Below are positions 24,142 to 35,525 of a DNA stretch of 64,000 nt, one piece after another. Under the pieces are notes generated by a model. That model ran no database searches, was not told the origin of the DNA, and was given only the letters and a program-made list of their open reading frames with translations. Source of the DNA: Linanthus parryae (taxonomy: Eukaryota; Streptophyta; Magnoliopsida; Ericales; Polemoniaceae); assembly GCA_023055425.1 (NCBI GenBank), contig JALGPY010000003.1:72267491-72331490 (forward strand). Reading direction: 5' to 3'. A program made the translations under genes and the position numbers. Position 1 is the stretch's first letter. The number at the start of each line of letters is the position of its first letter.

Positions 24142-24352
24142 AAAAGCTTGGAAGCAAATAGGAGTTAGCTCAGTGGTAGAACATTTGAAACCCCTGCATG
24201 ATGTCTCAGGTTCGAACCCGGATAGACGTGTGGTATGATATAATTTCTAGAAAAAGCTTGGAAGACACCAAATGGGTGCTAGGTCAGTGGTAGAGCGTTT
24301 GAAGCCCCTGCATGAGGTCCCGCTTTCGATCCCGTTTATATGATGTAATTAA
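24142..24352 (+). mobile_element. Two tandem tRNA-derived SINE-like copies
   Basis: Copy 1 (24161 to about 24250) has an A-box-like TAGCTCAGTGG (24166) and a perfect B box GGTTCGAACCC (24209). Copy 2 (24274 to about 24350) has TAGGTCAGTGG and a weaker B box, GCTTTCGATCCC. Each is bordered by a variant of AAAAGCTTGGAAG (24142, 24252, and a diverged form near 24354), like target-site duplications. No cloverleaf with a proper acceptor stem closes around either copy, so these are not functional tRNA genes. Confidence 0.65.
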
Positions 24353-24359
24353 AAGAAAA

Positions 24360-24905
24360 CTTGGGAGACACTTATCCCAAGTTCTCTTTGGCAAGTGTCA
24401 TAATGAACATTGGAGATTTCATCTTTTACAAAGCATTCGAGAATCGATTTAATTTTAGGACATTTGATACCCTAATTTTTTTTAGAACACTCCATGCTCT
24501 AAAGTTCTCAACTTAGTCTTTTTATAACGAAATTATAATTACCAGGTGAGAGGTGACGCATTTGTGAGTTTGGGCTAAGTTGGCATGTGAACATTTTATG
24601 ATTTTCTCTTAAGACAAGCACATGAAGTACTATTAGATAGTGTGACAATGCTTCAAACACTTACTTAGCATACAACGACTGCCAGCATGAAGCGGTCTCA
24701 ACACGAAATCCTACCATCAATTCTAAGAGTCTACAAATGTTCACAGTTTTAAAAGCTGACACTTTAAGAACTCATTTCAGTTAGCACATTCGAGGAAGTG
24801 CATATATACCCTTTTGAGACACTTAGGGCTAAAACAAGATCTTATAAAATATTAAGACTAAGTATGTCGGCATTGGCATGGCAGTGCACATGATACGGCA
24901 TAAAT
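24360..24905. other. Intergenic, nothing recognised
   Basis: AT-rich, no reading frame or repeat of note. Confidence 0.5.
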
Positions 24906-25395
24906 CACTACAAAAAACAGAGGATATAGCAGCGGTCAGAATCGTTGGTATAATCTCTACAAAATGTGGGTAAATGTTTCTCCAGCGGTTGCAGATACCG
25001 CTGGCACAGAAATGACAACGGGTGGCATGTAGGCGTCGCTAGAAGTCTTACCCGCGGTTTTTTCGACCGTTGTAGCAGGCTATCTCTGTACCAGCGGATT
25101 TAAAAACCACAGGAATTAAGAAGCCAACTGTGGGTAATAATGAAGGCTTCACCGGCTTTTGGAACCGTCAGTATATCCTACAAAACAGCGGGTAAATATT
25201 TCTCCGGCGGTTCAGACAAACTGTCGGTATAGCCTACAAAACCGCTGGCGCATTGTGGCAACCATTTGAGTGTAGGGGTGGCAAAAAGACTTACCCGCAG
25301 TTTTCTTGACCGATGTAAGAGACTATTTGTACCAGCGCATTTCAAAGTTGTAGGAATTGTTATCCTGGCCGCTGTGACTAATAATATCGCATCGG
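24906..25395 (+). mobile_element. CACTA (En/Spm) transposon terminus with tandem subterminal repeats
   Basis: Begins CACTACAAAAAAC (24906-24918), the conserved CACTA terminal inverted repeat. The next 480 bp contain many short copies of CCGCTGG/CCAGCGG/CGCGGTTTT in both orientations, and are built of two copies of a roughly 224-bp unit (from about 24947 and 25171, both with GGGTAAAT.TTTCTCC.GCGGTT). I did not find the matching terminus ending ...TTTTTTGTAGTG in the window, so the element is truncated or its other end has diverged. Confidence 0.7.
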
Positions 25396-25628
25396 TTAAC
25401 ATAAATGATTAATATAACCATTGGTGCGTTCTTTAAACGACCAGATTAACATTATTACTCAATTATAAAATAAACAACAGTGAAGCTGGAGAAAGAATCT
25501 ATGTAATAAAAATATTCCCTAATACAAATAATGTATCAATTCCATACGTTCATTACAATTACGGGAATGTAATCAGCCTTCTGGTTGACACTTCATTTAA
25601 TACAGTGACTACTATATATAATTCAAAG

Positions 25629-26045
25629 TTAAAGTCCGGTGTGTAGAACACTAATTTTAGGATTCTTCAATTCCACAACAATTGCCAACACGAGAATGTG
25701 CGTAAAAAGCACACTGGAAGGAGTTGGCCCATCTTCTGATGGTGGCAATCTCTTCTCTGACAGGGTGGTGAGAGATATCTCCTTCCAAGATGAACATGAC
25801 CACCTCAACATTATCAGACCCCTGGTATTTGTTAACTCATACTTGCTAATGATCAGGTTCATACCAATGATGAGCCCTTGCAGCTCAGCCTGAAACATGA
25901 CACAACATTCACACTTCCTTTGAACCCAAGGACCCAGGCACCAAGATGGTTTCTAGAAAGGCCTCCAACAACAGCCACATTTTTCCTTGCACTCAGCTAG
26001 CATCAACATTTACCTTGACCAAACCTGCAGGAGGAGGGACCCAAT
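25629..26045 (-). pseudogene. RNase H-like (RVT_3) domain gene fragment
   Basis: Minus-strand reading from about 26045 gives PPPAGLVKVNVDAS, then AELQGLIIGMNL and, in another frame, SDNVEVVMFILEGD. This is the D...E...D order of the plant RNase H-like domain found in LINEs and in many host-annotated 'RNase H family' genes. A TGA follows VDAS where the family usually has Trp, and at least one frameshift is needed. Either a LINE remnant or a domesticated-type copy that has decayed. Confidence 0.6.
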
Positions 26046-26767
26046 GTGAAGCTCTTAACAAAGACAAAGAATGATGATGAAAAGAATTGATATTATCAAT
26101 AGCCTTAAACATATCAATATCAATACAGTACAAATTGTATTTCACAATCCATCAACTACCAGATGCAGAAGAAACATACATATCATATCAAGCAGTAATG
26201 CATAGGTACAAAAGGGAAACAACAAATAGTAGATGCCAACCGGCTTACATAAAGGTGTTTGAATAATGATAGTTGAGAAAAGAAGATAAAAAAACAAAGA
26301 AACAACCATTATACTCTCAGCAACAGATACGTGTTTCTCAGGCTGTAAATATAGTCTTACAAAATACAACCTTCAAAATGCCTATTTATCCCGGACTATA
26401 GGCAATTCAATTCACACAAAAAAATCATGTCAAATCAAATCAAATCAAATTTTGATTCTTAGAACTTAACAATAAATTGGGCTGTACTTACACGTAGCAT
26501 TTGATGATCGGTGTTGTTCAATGAGTTATCAGGATGGGCCTTAGTATTTACCGAATGCTCGATCCAGTGGTGAATTCTCCCCATCAAATTTCCCTTCGTC
26601 GTCAAATACCAGAGGTGCTAACATAGGAATTATGCCTTCAAATACAAGGTGTATAGGCTTTCACTGCGTTGTTTCTCACTAGCATGGCTCCCATTACATT
26701 GTTGTTACAATTTCTATAAGTTGGCAATCTTCCAAGGTCTGGATGCATTAAATAAAGTACGGTTGAT
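26046..26767. other. Intergenic, nothing recognised
   Basis: AT-rich; includes a short CAAAT repeat near 26433. No supported gene. Confidence 0.5.
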
Positions 26768-28183
26768 TGTTGGGTTTTGACATAGGTAACGCAGCGGAAT
26801 AACAAAAATTTAATCCTACTCAAAGCCTACCAAGGATCACAGGAAGAGACATCATAACATGATAAGGGACATAGTAATTGTGTACCTTTTAGTTTGAGAG
26901 ATCTCACGAAGAATGATGTCCTCGTCTCTATGGTTGATCCACGTCTAGAGGTTAGATCTAGATTCTTCCTTCACAAGTGCTAGCTTGAACCGGAGGAAGA
27001 GGGAAGAACAAATCAAGCAACGAGGGACAAAGGAAGGGTTCGGCCCTCCTTTGGTGCCGACGGGAAGGGGGCGGACGGCCTAGGGGCGGTCGGCCTCTAG
27101 GATTTCTTGCTCTCTCTCTTATGCTCTCTCCCACTCTCTTGTGTTATGTCTAATAACATTAAGTGGGAAGAAAGCTAGAGCCTCCTTTATATACTCCAAA
27201 AACTCCTTGTTGTTTCCATAAAAGTCTTTCCTGGTTCTTCATGAACTTGGATTAGTCCATTCCTAGCAAATTAGTCCTACTAAGTTTGCAAGGTGTTGCA
27301 AAGTGATCCTTCTATTAATTAATCTCATATCTAGTTCCACTCTATTTGACGTGTGACCCCAGAGGTTTCTACTCAGTTGGTAGTAACTTATTACTAACAT
27401 GGAGCGGTGTCTAGCAACACATCCATGCCACCCAACTAATAGAAATAGTCAGTGATCTCGACAAACCTCTTGTGCCCAATATCTCATATTGCACTATCCC
27501 TTTGTCTCCATATCCGGATTGGACACGAGACATAAATAGTCACACTCTTATATCCAATCCATAGTTCCTCGATCCTGGGAATATACTTATGCGAGCAGAT
27601 AATATCAATATCTCTATATTGATTTATCTGAGTCTGGTCAGACATTCAATAAGCCTCATCCCTCGAGTGGTCGTGGATATTTTCTCCCATTATGTGGGAG
27701 GGACAAATCCTCTCTACATCACTACGATCTCTAAGCTTGCTTCCTATCATTCCCGATAACTACCATTATGATTACCCAGTTACGGTGTAACGTTTGATAA
27801 CATCAAAGCACGATATTCCACAACTAGAGTATCTAGTGACTTCAAGTCTAAGGATTGCAATTATATTAGCACTACGAGAAGCGATTGTGACTTTAACATA
27901 ATCTAATGTATCCTTCTCGTTGTGGGTCAATCCAGTATGCCATTACTCCTAATGCATACCCATGTGTCAGACTTGATATCTCCATATCAATCTACATTCA
28001 TACTAGTCTATATTTGATCGTCCTATTACTCAATAAAGTGGACTAGGGATATTTAAGATAAGCAACACATTGTATCTAAGGACTTCATTATATTAAATAT
28101 CTCAATATATAATAAATTAATGTTTTAGCCAAAACAATGTTCATACTAAATATAAGATTGCCTCTAGGGCATCTATTCCAACA
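26768..28183 (-). mobile_element. Solo LTR of a copia-type (Angela/Tork-like) retrotransposon
   Basis: 1416 bp with ends TGTTGG...CCAACA and a perfect 5-bp target-site duplication TTGAT at 26763-26767 and 28184-28188. Read on the minus strand it begins TGTTGGAATAGATGCCCTAG, close to the known start of Angela-type copia LTRs. No internal region, so it arose by LTR-LTR recombination. The family name is from memory of the terminal motif; the solo-LTR structure is seen directly. Confidence 0.85.
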
Positions 28184-30472
28184 TTGATAACAAAAGGGAA
28201 CTACCCTGCAGGCCCCCTTATAACAAAAGGAACCAATAAATCAATGGTAAACCAAGTAAATAGAAGCAACTAAGAAAAGTACAGATAGGAGTATATGATA
28301 CCTTGAGAACAGGCAGAAGCTAAGCAGAGTTTCACTTGTCAGTTGCACCATGAAAGGGGTGGATCGACTGAGAGCATAGCATCCGTCAAACACAAAGAAT
28401 GGATCAAAAAATTGCGTCAGCTTTCCAAATACCAGTCCCTGTTCATGAAATAAACCATTATTAGCTCAAATACGTATTTCGAAGATGGAGATCCGGGCAT
28501 AGGAGTAAAACATAACTCTTGGTGCTCTGAATTGAGAAAATCTGAAATTGTGTACCTATTCCGGATCAGTGATAACGGACTCTTTGAATATAGAAGCTTC
28601 AGCCGGCTCAGATACTATTTCGTTGCTTAGAAATTGTCAAATATCTCATCGTGGCTATCCCTGTAAAAAGTAAAATAATATCATATCCTTCACCATAATA
28701 GTAACATTGATTTCCAAAGTGCCTGGAAATAGAACCTAACTGCAAATTGGCTTACAGAAGCATCCTGGTCAAAAGCCTACATAGTAGCAACTAACCCAGT
28801 AAAAAATATGGTACTTGAATCTAAAAAATAAAAAGAAATAACCAAGTAGAAAACCTAACCCAGTGTAGACCACAAAGATTGATGACTAAACATAAAACTT
28901 TGTCCTCATAATAAAACCTTCAAATCATTATTCGGACTGAACCCTCAATCACATTGCAGACTTGAAAGTAGTCAGATGAAACCTCAAGCACTCTAGAACT
29001 TGTTCTAAAGTATAGGTATTTTTATCTTTTATTTTTTCTGTATAATAAGATTTGATTGTTACTGTTCCAAACACGAATCAAACTGTATGCTTCAGTATCA
29101 CCTGATAGGTCAAAGGAAAAACAACATAAGATCCTTCACCATAGCAGTCACATTAACTTGCAAATTGTTCGAAAACAGAGAATATGCTCATACACAGAAC
29201 TCAGGGGAAGATTAGAATTTGAATTATGAACCAAAAGCCATGGGTTTTTCCACACAATAATTAATTTCCCTCAAATGGCGCCATAGGAAGTTTACACAAT
29301 TAACATGCAAAGGGGCCTTTGATATGGGGGTTTTGATTGGAGCACAATCTATGAATAAGCTTTTTCTGTCATAAGCAATTAAGAGAATCAGTCTGTTGAT
29401 TATTAGTGAATCCAAAACATAATTGAGAAAAAAGAAAGCAGCACATAGTTGGAAGACTTACAACAACCCGAAGCAACATTTGAGAAGTAGGAGGGAGAAA
29501 TGATATGACATCGGAAATTGAAATAGAAACAGAGACCACCAGTACTTTACCTTTCATCACCACCACCAACAACAACCAATTAAAGGATATGCAAAACAAG
29601 GTTCTAGGAAACCAACATTTTTCCTCGGCCAGGATCAGTTATCCCATAGTGTAGCTAAATATCAGAGAATGAAGAAATTATGAAAAACATAGTCAAATAT
29701 AACTCAGTTTGTACAGATGTATTACCAATATTCGGCATAGACTACAATTCAATTGTACAGATTTATTACCAATACTCAACAATATACCGGTCTGGATAGT
29801 CTTGAAGCTCGAGTGGAATCCACTGTATCGAAGGACACAACCACTCACATCGCAAAAGTTCCTTGGCGTGTTGTGAAATTACCTGCAATTTTACAGAACG
29901 GCAGCAGACAGCTTGACGAGAAAAACCGTTGCAGTATCTTACAGCATAAATCAAACTACTAACACAAAATTGTTACTGGGTAATCTTTATACCCAATACC
30001 ACATGGCACACATTTCAGCATAGTATATTTACATTAACTTTTGAATAACTAAAAACAAGTCATTAAAAGAATCCCCTACATCATTCAACTTCAATCCAAT
30101 AAAAACCCAACTCTGCATCAATCAATGTCATTAATACTTAAACAAACAAAATGATTTCCAACTGAACTAAAGGATCCACTAAATGGAATTGCTCGTAAAT
30201 GTTTTCAAACTGTTCAACGATTTTGCTTCCAACGTGTGAGTCCTGTAAAAAGAAACACATACTTGGTAAGGAGAATAACACCCTCATCTAACCAGATCAA
30301 GAAAACAGAATTGTATACCTATGTTTCGAACAAATATTTTTCCCTACTTAAACACCATCGAAGCGTTCATCACTTATCATATCCTACATTGTAGATAATT
30401 AATAAATTTAAAATATCACATACAAACAAATATAGAACTTATCATGTAACGGAAACGAACTACATATGTTAC
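28184..30472. other. Intergenic or intronic remainder left of the transposase-like pseudogene
   Basis: Short coding-looking minus-strand stretches occur (about 28438-28303, with LVFGKLTQFFDPFF, and 29880-29766, with CPSIQWIPLELQDYP), bordered by possible splice sites. I do not recognise them. They may be further exons of the PTTA-type pseudogene or of the surrounding CACTA-like element. Confidence 0.35.
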
Positions 30473-32102
30473 CTCTGCATCTTTTAAATTAGGTTCCCCT
30501 GTCGCCATTTTACCCTTATCTCGTTCTAGAGCTGTTACTCTATCTGCCAGATCACGCATCGTTTCTTTGTCTCTTGCTATCTCTTCTGCCGAAATAGTGA
30601 TTAACTTTTCGGATGCATTCCTTGAGGAACCAAACATTGAAGGAGTTGGACCGAATCCAACACCTCGAATACAACCGTGTCGTTCTTTGCCCAAGGCTTG
30701 CGAGAAAATGTCATTCGAACTCCATATTGGGGTCTCAGAAGCCCCCAATTCTGAATTTGGTTGTTCCTTTTCAAGGACATCAATCTGTGCCTGAAAAATT
30801 CATGCCCAGTTTGCTTCTTAGCAGTTGATAGCATTTGCACTATTATAGAAACAAGGTCTAAATAAACTAAAAACTATATAAATCATACAATGTGCTCAGC
30901 TTCTTGTGTTGTAACTGGTGTTTTGTCCTTCTTGGTGCGGAAAATCTTTGTTTAGCTCTAGTTGGAGCTTTTCCTTTCTCAATCTACGATATTACAATTC
31001 ATATTCAAAAGTTGTGTAGAAAACAGAATGTGATAGTATTTACACCAAAAAGATAGATATTTCATACTAGTTCATCAGCATATTGAGATATCGACTTGGA
31101 CCCAGCAGTGTACACTTCAGTCTGGTTTGCACGGTTTGCTTTGTTTGTCGTGCTCCGTTTCTATATTTGAAGATAATGAACGATAAGACCAAGAAATTTA
31201 TAAGTCATTAGATCAAATAATTGAATACCTTTTCCTCGTCAGATTCCCAGAACTTAACAATACGCTTAAACTGTTTAATATTAACAGTTGGCGGAGCCTT
31301 AGCCACAATTGCACGCCTTCCCAATGATGGATCAAAGTAGTTAGCCTTTAACTCAGCCTTGTAATCCTTCCACAAGTTTCCCAACTTTTTCATGCAATAA
31401 GCTTTTACCTTTTCTCTCACATAAGCATCAGTTGGAAATAAGATCTTGGACTACAAAATAATAAAGTTGAAGGTCACAATAGTTATTGAATTTTATATAC
31501 ATAATCAAAAATAATAAGACATTCTCCTAAAGAAAAGTAATAAACAGTGAACAATAAGAATTATCACCTCTATTATGTTCCAGCATTCATCCTTTTTATC
31601 TTGGTCCTTTTTCCAACTTGTGCAGTTAATTTTCAACAGATTATGCTTTCTCGCCATGGTGCCTAGAAAGCGGTTCAGTGCACCGCCTTCCTTCTTGATT
31701 GGCTGAATCAAGTCGTTAAATTTCACGACAAAACGTTCCCCCGGAGGCAAATTCTAAATAAAATTCATATGTGTCATTCCGCGTCTCTTTTGAGTACTTG
31801 GGACATCTGACATAACCAAATACAATAATATTTTTTAGCAGTAACATAATAAAGGATATAGTGTCTTCTCTAAAAGAAATGCAGTGTCTTTATATTCCAT
31901 AATTTGAGATCTGAAAATGTACTATGGGTTATGAAATTAATTCTTTTGACAACTGGGAAGCAAGCTTACCAACTGCATTATGTTCTTGTTCAACCATCGT
32001 TGGTACATGTTGTTCTTCAGTTGATGCCGATGAACCTTGAGTCTACAGCTGTATTGAGGCTTCCTCTTCGGCAGTTCGTGTCTCGAGTCTTCTCTTTGCC
32101 AT
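30473..32102 (-). pseudogene. PTTA / transposase_24-type plant transposon protein, multi-exon pseudogene
   Basis: A protein of unknown biochemical role usually found with En/Spm (CACTA) elements. Minus strand: ATG at 32102 (MAKRRLETRT), exon to about 31975; exon with NLPPGERFVVKFND and FLGTMARKHN (about 31812-31570); exon with NLWKDYKAELKANYF (about 31451-31230); smaller pieces near 31150; and a terminal exon with ETPIWSSNDIFSQALG and GFGPTPSMFGSS (about 30800-30473, donor GTAACA). Two in-frame TAG stops are visible, one after IQL in the first exon and one before NLPPGERF where the family normally has Trp. The CACTA terminus at 24906 may belong to the same element. Gene identity by motif order; exon ends approximate. 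Confidence 0.7.
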
Positions 32103-32549
32103 GGCTATAAATAAAATAAAAATCATTACGCTCGAAAAATCCATGAAACAATACTAGCCTAGATAACAGTATGATTCACAAAGTGGCATATAAGTGTCCT
32201 AAATTCATTGGATTTGTGAGGTATCAACCATGTCTATCTCGAATTCTCTTTGTTTCCACTACGACTGTACCGCATGAATATTCTATCACGTTCCAAAAAC
32301 AAATATTGGAAGACTAGATCAATGTAATGGTCAAATATTGTGCATACACTAAACAGATTCATGTAATCGTTTCACCTGAAAATTCCAACACCCCCAAATC
32401 AAACCCCTAAACGAAATCAAACACTAAAACTAAAGAATGTCAGAAATAATAAAACTTGACCGCCTAACCACTCAAATCACAGTATATGTCATTGAACTAC
32501 TGACTACATAAAGTAATTTGAACAAACTTACTGACCTTGGTAAAATCTA

Positions 32550-33130
32550 ATCTGCAACGAGGAGTGTGTTCAAGAAATCCGAACAGGTAAATTCCAGAGT
32601 TGGAGGCTCATCAATATACAGATTGATGTGACTCCGGAGCCTCGCCGGAAGATTGGTGACCGGAATCGCTCGGAACTTGGGTTCCGAACAGATCTGAGAA
32701 GAAGAAGAGGGAAAGGGGAAGAACACAGAGAGAAATGAGGGAAGAATTTGTATTATTTCATAATAATCAAAACAAGTCTCCTCAAACCTTTTATATAGTA
32801 AGGGGGAGGTAAGTGAAAATACATCAAACTATCAACGGTCTATGACAGCTCAGCTAAACATGACTAGTTCTGACAAATCGCAAGCCAGCTTTGGATGACA
32901 TGTCATCGACGTGGCCAGTAAGGCACCCTACAACGTCGTCCTACTTACCCTGTTTGAAGACAACGGCTAAAAGAAACGGATGGCCCAGATTGATCAACCT
33001 ATCAGATCTGAAGGCTATTGCTTAACTGAATTACACGACCACAGTTTGGTGTGTAATTCAATTTAGTCCTAATTACACGACCACAAAGATGGACACTTTG
33101 CATTTCAGTCCCTGCCCTGCAACCCTGACA
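32550..33130 (-). repeat. Chromovirus 3' LTR (approximate)
   Basis: Downstream of the chromodomain stop, the minus strand shows a purine tract AAGAGGATGGGACT followed by TGTCAGGG at 33130, a likely polypurine tract and LTR start. A TATA box (TATATAAAAGG, about 32788-32800 on the plus coordinates) and a pyrimidine-rich leader follow. Without the 5' LTR the far end cannot be set; about 32550 is a guess. Confidence 0.5.
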
Positions 33131-33160
33131 AGTCCCATCCTCTTGAAACAAAGCTTGACC

Positions 33161-33434
33161 TCAAGCTTTAAAATGGGGAAATTGCTCCTTCAACTTGTAA
33201 TAATTCTCCCAAGTAGCCTCCTCAGGTGAAAGATTAAACCACTGAGCTAGAACTTGCACAGTTGATGAATTTCCTTGCTTCACTAGTCTCTTGTCCGGAA
33301 TTGCAATAGGCTCTACCAGAAATTGACCTTCTGGGCCCACAGTAGGCAGCTCAGGTGTAGCATTGTAGTTACCAACAGCCAACTTCAACTGGGACACATG
33401 GAATACTGGATATATCTGAGAGTGGGAAGGTAAC
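33161..33434 (-). pseudogene. Chromovirus integrase C-terminus and chromodomain
   Basis: The minus strand reads IYPVFHVSQLK, then VQVLAQWFNLSPEEATWE and ends QFPHFKA with a stop. This is the chromodomain-type tail that steers chromovirus integration. It is cut at 33434 by the Athila element; the preceding integrase sequence resumes at 46362. Confidence 0.85.
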
Positions 33435-33729
33435 TGATAGCTTGAAAATGGAATTAGTTTGGGACATCTTTTTACCATTGGTTCTAACCCTGTGAGAGTT
33501 GAGTTTGACCATTTTCAGTCTATTTTCCACTTGATACGAGGCAGAGACTTTGAGAGCGTAATTGGTAGATTTGAGTAATTTCATGCATAATTGTGTTTAT
33601 TGGATATGATCGCGGGTACATGTTATTATGTGCAGGTAACAGGTGCCGAGAAATGTATGGAATTGGCTTGGATTTGGAGGCAGCGTATCAAGTAAGCTGA
33701 ACAGAAAGAGACGCAAAAAAGTTAAGTTG

Positions 33730-34033
33730 TGCGTTCAGACGCAGGATCCCTGCGTTCAGACGCACAACACGGCAGCAGAGGAAGCAAAGGGAAAAAAGAC
33801 AGAAGAAATGACAACTCTGTGCGTTCAGACGCACAGACCTGCGTTCAAACGCAGGACTTGACTCCAGAGCGAAGACCAAGGGGTGCGTTAACACGCACCG
33901 GGTGCGTTCAGACGCACAAGTCCGAGAAGCCAGAAGGAAAACGGAGAAAATGAACCAAGGCCTGCGTTCAAACGCAGGAGACATGCGTTCAAACGCACTG
34001 CGTTCAAACGCAGGAAAACTGCGTTCGAACGCA
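33730..34033. promoter_or_regulatory. Palindrome array in the 5' LTR, 10 copies
   Basis: Copies of TGCGTTCAAACGCA or TGCGTTCAGACGCA start at 33730, 33751, 33820, 33840, 33884 (TGCGTTAACACGCA), 33903, 33963, 33984, 33999 and 34020 (TGCGTTCGAACGCA, a perfect palindrome). Spacing is irregular. The last copy ends 85 bp before the TATA box. The position in U3 suggests an enhancer or protein-binding role; that part is inference. Confidence 0.85.
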
Positions 34034-34117
34034 CAATGGGTTTCCAGAAGCCTCCAGGACGGGTTTTTGCAGGGGTAGAACAGGAATTTCGGGCATCTGT
34101 TTTAGAGACTGTGGCAG

Positions 34118-34126
34118 TATAAAAGG
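34118..34126 (+). promoter_or_regulatory. TATA box of the Athila 5' LTR
   Basis: TATAAAAGG after GTGGCAG. It has an exact counterpart at 45370-45378 in the 3' LTR, at the same distance from the palindrome array. Confidence 0.8.
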
Positions 34127-35108
34127 AGGTATCCCAGCACAGTATTAGGTTACACCATCATCATCACAGCAACCAGTACCAGAGCCGTCAGGATTGGAGC
34201 ATAGCAGGATTGGAGCAGTTTTCAGTATTCAGCCATAAACCCGTTTGATCTTTCTTCTTTATTTTATGAAACATTGTTTTTCAATAATGTACGCTAGCTA
34301 AACCTTTTACCTAGGTTCTTGGTGAACCTAGGGTTTATGAATTCAGCAGTTTGGTTTGTTTGATTTTCAGATGCATGACTAGTTGGAAGTCTTAATACAG
34401 AATTGGATTGTTTATTATCTTGTCTTTGATTTTATATACATGAATGAATGGCCTGATCACCCAGGAGTGTTATAGACAGGATTTGGTTCGCGAGAGTGGC
34501 CAGTGAGAGTTAGGAAGAAAAGACGAGATTTAATACCCTATCTTGATGGACCGAGAGGTGAAAGGAATCAAGGGATTAGCCCAGAAGCATTAGACCAACT
34601 GCTAGACGTTTAGGGGGAGACCGAGAGGAGAGCTTGTAACCCTAGCAGACTTATAATGAACCTGCATATTTTAGGTAAACCGAGAGGACTCGAGAATCTG
34701 CAGGAGAATGACAGGTGCATGAGACCGAGAGGAGATTGCAACATTGGTATGCTGGCATAAACAAGACTGCTGTGTGTTTCTGAAATCAATTGAACTAGAC
34801 AAGCTGAATAGTAACCCTAGGGGATCCTGGGACCTAGATTGTTAATTCATCAACTTTTACAACTCCAACAATTCCCAGAAAATTACTTTAAATAAAATAA
34901 GATTTTCTAATTACTGGTTTATTTACTGCAAACTAGTTTATTAAAATCACACCCCAACTTTCCTCCTTTTTATAGCTTTGTATTTATTTCTAATTCTTAT
35001 AAGTAAAACTTAAACTGTTCTCGTGGGTTCGACAATCAGAGTCATAAATACATACTCTATATTACTTGATCGTACACTTGCGAAAAAGCAGATAGATTTA
35101 CGCTGTCA

Positions 35109-35525
35109 ATAACTTGAGCTTGTAATCCACCTTACCAACTTTCAAAATGACCTGAAAAGGTCCATAAAATCTTGTAGACAGCTTGTAATTGCTCCTCAAC
35201 TGTACAGAACTTTGCCTATAGGGTTGAAGCTTCAAAAAGACCCAATCTCTCACTTAAAATTCTCTCTCAGTTCTGTGCTTGTTAGCATAAGTAACCATTC
35301 TATTCTGAGCCTTAGATAAATTGTCCTTAAGAAGCTGCAAAAGTTTAGCCCTGTCTTGCACAAATGCATCAACCTCTGGAAGTCCTGTCTTGTTCAATTG
35401 ATGAAAACTATAGTGCTTTGGGGGGTATCCATACAATGCCTCAAAGAGGGTGAGTTGTAGATCTGTGTGGTAATTGGTATTATACCACCACTCAGCCAGA
35501 CTTAACCATTTAGCCCACTTCTTAG
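35109..35525 (-). repeat. 417-bp copy of the 3' flanking chromovirus integrase inside the Athila element
   Basis: 35109-35525 repeats 46362-46778, the chromovirus sequence that follows the 3' LTR, with about six mismatches by eye. It includes the TSD (ATAAC here, GTAAC there). On the minus strand it encodes integrase sequence with EWWYNTNYHTDLQ and ALYGYPP. It stops at CCACTTCTTAG and the Athila gag begins abruptly. Host DNA from outside the element thus takes the place of PBS, leader and the start of gag. Confidence 0.9.

Larger units (their letters stand above)
33435..35108 (+). repeat. Athila 5' LTR, 1674 bp
   Basis: Starts TGATAGCTTG, ends TTTACGCTGTCA. U3 carries ten copies of the 14-bp palindrome (33730-34033) and a TATA box at 34118-34126. 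It is 20 bp longer than the 3' LTR; the net difference includes one extra palindrome-plus-spacer unit at about 33743-33764. Confidence 0.9.

Noticed and set aside
24161..24235. Possible tRNA gene (A and B boxes present)
   Set aside because: No acceptor stem or anticodon arm closes, and a second diverged copy follows; SINE-like is the better reading.
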